Assembly: GCA_947481985.1 (NCBI GenBank)
Contig: CANKIK010000005.1
Location: forward strand, 1-64,000
Direction of reading: 5' to 3'
From: QWOP01 sp003669605
Lineage (GTDB): Bacteria; Planctomycetota; Planctomycetia; Pirellulales; UBA1268
DNA length: 64,000 bases
Part shown: one piece after another, positions 62,772 through 64,000 of the stretch
How the letters are laid out: every line of letters begins with the position of its first letter
How positions within the stretch are numbered: the stretch's first letter is position 1
Notes under the pieces: model-generated
Told to the model about the DNA's origin: nothing
Databases searched by the model: none
The model's input: only the letters and a program-made list of their open reading frames with translations
Translations under genes and position numbers: made by a program

Positions 62772-64000
62772 TCAGGCTTGAGCAGCCGCCAGACTTGGAT
62801 GGCAAAGACGACAAGCGCCACTATGCAGGTGATCCCGGCCACCCACCAAGCAGCGGGGAGCAGTTGGTACTGAGCGAATCCCGGCATGCCGATCACGCTC
62901 AGGGCCGCACCGAGCGGTGTGATCAACAGCGCCCGTTCCACCAGCGGGCGGCCGAAGGGGTCGTCGCGGAACGCCCACACCACCAGCGGCCCGAGATACA
63001 TGAGCATCAGCACGACATACACCGTGACGGTGGCCGAGGCGGTGCGGGAATGGAAAGCACCGACCGCCGCGCTGACCGCCAGCGTCATCGCCACCGCGAG
63101 CAAGACCGAAATCAGGGCGAGAACCACCTGGTTCCACATCGTCGGCTTGATCCACGTCATCACCAGGTAGCCGGGGAGGGTGGCGGCGAGGACCAGCAGC
63201 ATCGTCCAAGCGACGCTGGTGAGTTTTCCGGAGGCGATCCGCCAACCGGAGAGCGTCGTCGAGCGGAGCAAGTTCCAGCCACCCCCCTCGCGTTCGGAGG
63301 AGATCAAACCTGCGGAGAGGCTGGGGGTGAGGAGAACCACCAAGGCGATTTGGAGGATGACGAGCAAGCCCCCAATCGTCTCCACGCCCCAGTCCATCGT
63401 GCCGTTGGTGGCTGCCAGGGTCATCAGCAGCGACACCACCGCACAGACCGCCGCCAGCCGCAGCAGCCAGTGGAACCGCCCGAAGCGGCGGGTGCGAAAC
63501 TCTTTCACCATCACCGGATTGAGAAACACGGGAATGCCTGACTTGCGCCGTTGTGGATCGACAAGGTACACCAGCCGTCGAAACCAACGAACGAGCGTCG
63601 ACTGGTCGTCAGTGATCTTCCCCTGGTCGCGGGAGCGGTCGAAGAGCAGGTGGTTGAGTTGCAGCATCGTGGCCACGGCGAGGACCGCCGAGAGTCCCAG
63701 TCCGGCCACGAGAAACTGCCAGACGCCAGAGTCCTTTTCCAAGATGCCTCCGCCGACCGACCCCCCCTGGCCAACCAGATGCATCACCACCGGCAGTGGC
63801 GAGAGGCGGCGGAGCCACTGCGAGATCAAGGCGTAGATCCCGTTGGTGCCTTTGGTGAGGGCGTGCGGAGCGAGGGTCAGAAAAGCGACCGCGAACACCA
63901 GCCCGTAGGTGATCCGCACCGCGGCATCGGGCGAAGCGGCCCGCGTGCTCACGAGCAGCCCGATGGTGGTGGCAAGGATGGCTACCACAGCCAGCACCGC
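62768..64000 (-). CDS. ABC-2 type transporter permease (5' end outside the window)
   Basis: Open to the right edge, so the N-terminus is cut off. The visible part (about 410 residues) has eight or more hydrophobic segments. The last part has GGLLVILQIALVVLLTPSLS, AGLISSEREGGGWNLLRSTT with the E-R-E segment common in ABC-2 permeases, GYLVMTWIKPTMWNQVVLAL, VTVYVVLMLMYLGPLVVWAF and WWVAGITCIVALVVFAIQVW. It should export a lipid, polymer or drug with an ATPase encoded outside the window. Stop overlaps the HEAT gene start. Confidence 0.85.
   Translation of the reverse strand, partial: AVLAVVAILATTIGLLVSTRAASPDAAVRITYGLVFAVAFLTLAPHALTKGTNGIYALISQWLRRLSPLPVVMHLVGQGGSVGGGILEKDSGVWQFLVAGLGLSAVLAVATMLQLNHLLFDRSRDQGKITDDQSTLVRWFRRLVYLVDPQRRKSGIPVFLNPVMVKEFRTRRFGRFHWLLRLAAVCAVVSLLMTLAATNGTMDWGVETIGGLLVILQIALVVLLTPSLSAGLISSEREGGGWNLLRSTTLSGWRIASGKLTSVAWTMLLVLAATLPGYLVMTWIKPTMWNQVVLALISVLLAVAMTLAVSAAVGAFHSRTASATVTVYVVLMLMYLGPLVVWAFRDDPFGRPLVERALLITPLGAALSVIGMPGFAQYQLLPAAWWVAGITCIVALVVFAIQVWRLLKPE

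Overview
The window is one contiguous piece of a high-GC bacterial chromosome, very probably a planctomycete of the Pirellulales type. This rests on the mix of gene families: a DUF1501 protein, two Gfo/Idh/MocA oxidoreductases with export-type N-termini, BamB-like PQQ-repeat and HEAT-repeat exported proteins, sugar-phosphate isomerase/epimerase barrels, eukaryote-type glycyl-tRNA synthetase, ComB and PPi-type phosphofructokinase. Lineage is inferred from gene content only; no rRNA or tRNA gene was recognised.

Layout. 1-6.3 kb: acyl-CoA metabolism (a cut AtuA/acyl-CoA synthetase fusion, a convergent crotonase and a long acyl-CoA dehydrogenase). 6.6-11.7 kb: haem-binding sensor kinase, rnhA, recG and a small unknown. 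11.7-17.4 kb: menaquinone genes of the futalosine type (mqnE, UbiA-type prenyltransferase, ubiX, menG) around a Pnkp-like RNA-repair enzyme without its kinase domain. 17.5-24 kb: comB, glyQS with an overlapping epimerase, a Gly/His-rich exported protein, hisD. 24-29.3 kb: exported GH16 glucanase, PQQ-repeat protein, oxidoreductase, fatty acid desaturase, YdcZ-type transporter. 29.6-35 kb: hisC-hisB, PPi-dependent phosphofructokinase, accB-accC. 35-46.7 kb: nnrD, ATP-dependent DNA ligase with its exonuclease, yqgE, ppx/gppA, ribF, nrnA, mscS. 46.9-52 kb: DUF1501, a second oxidoreductase, HEAT protein. 52-57 kb: beta-oxidation genes (FadB-like fusion, SDR, SCPx thiolase) and a redoxin. 57-64 kb: epimerase-deoC pair, a ketol-acid-reductoisomerase-like protein with altered active site, an SCP2-like protein, a HEAT protein and a cut ABC permease.

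Looking across the gaps between genes, a family of about 105-115 bp imperfect repeats stands out. Six copies are clear and two are doubtful. They share a GTGGA...TCCAC outer pair, a GTGGAAAAAG/CTTTTTCCAC-type hairpin and an internal GTGC/GCAC hairpin. One inverted pair brackets the DUF1501 gene and another copy supplies the stop codon of the FadB-like gene. This family, the AtuA-ligase fusion, the kinase-less Pnkp and the reductoisomerase-like protein with lost catalytic residues are the least expected things here. No CRISPR array, prophage, insertion sequence or recognisable defence island was seen.
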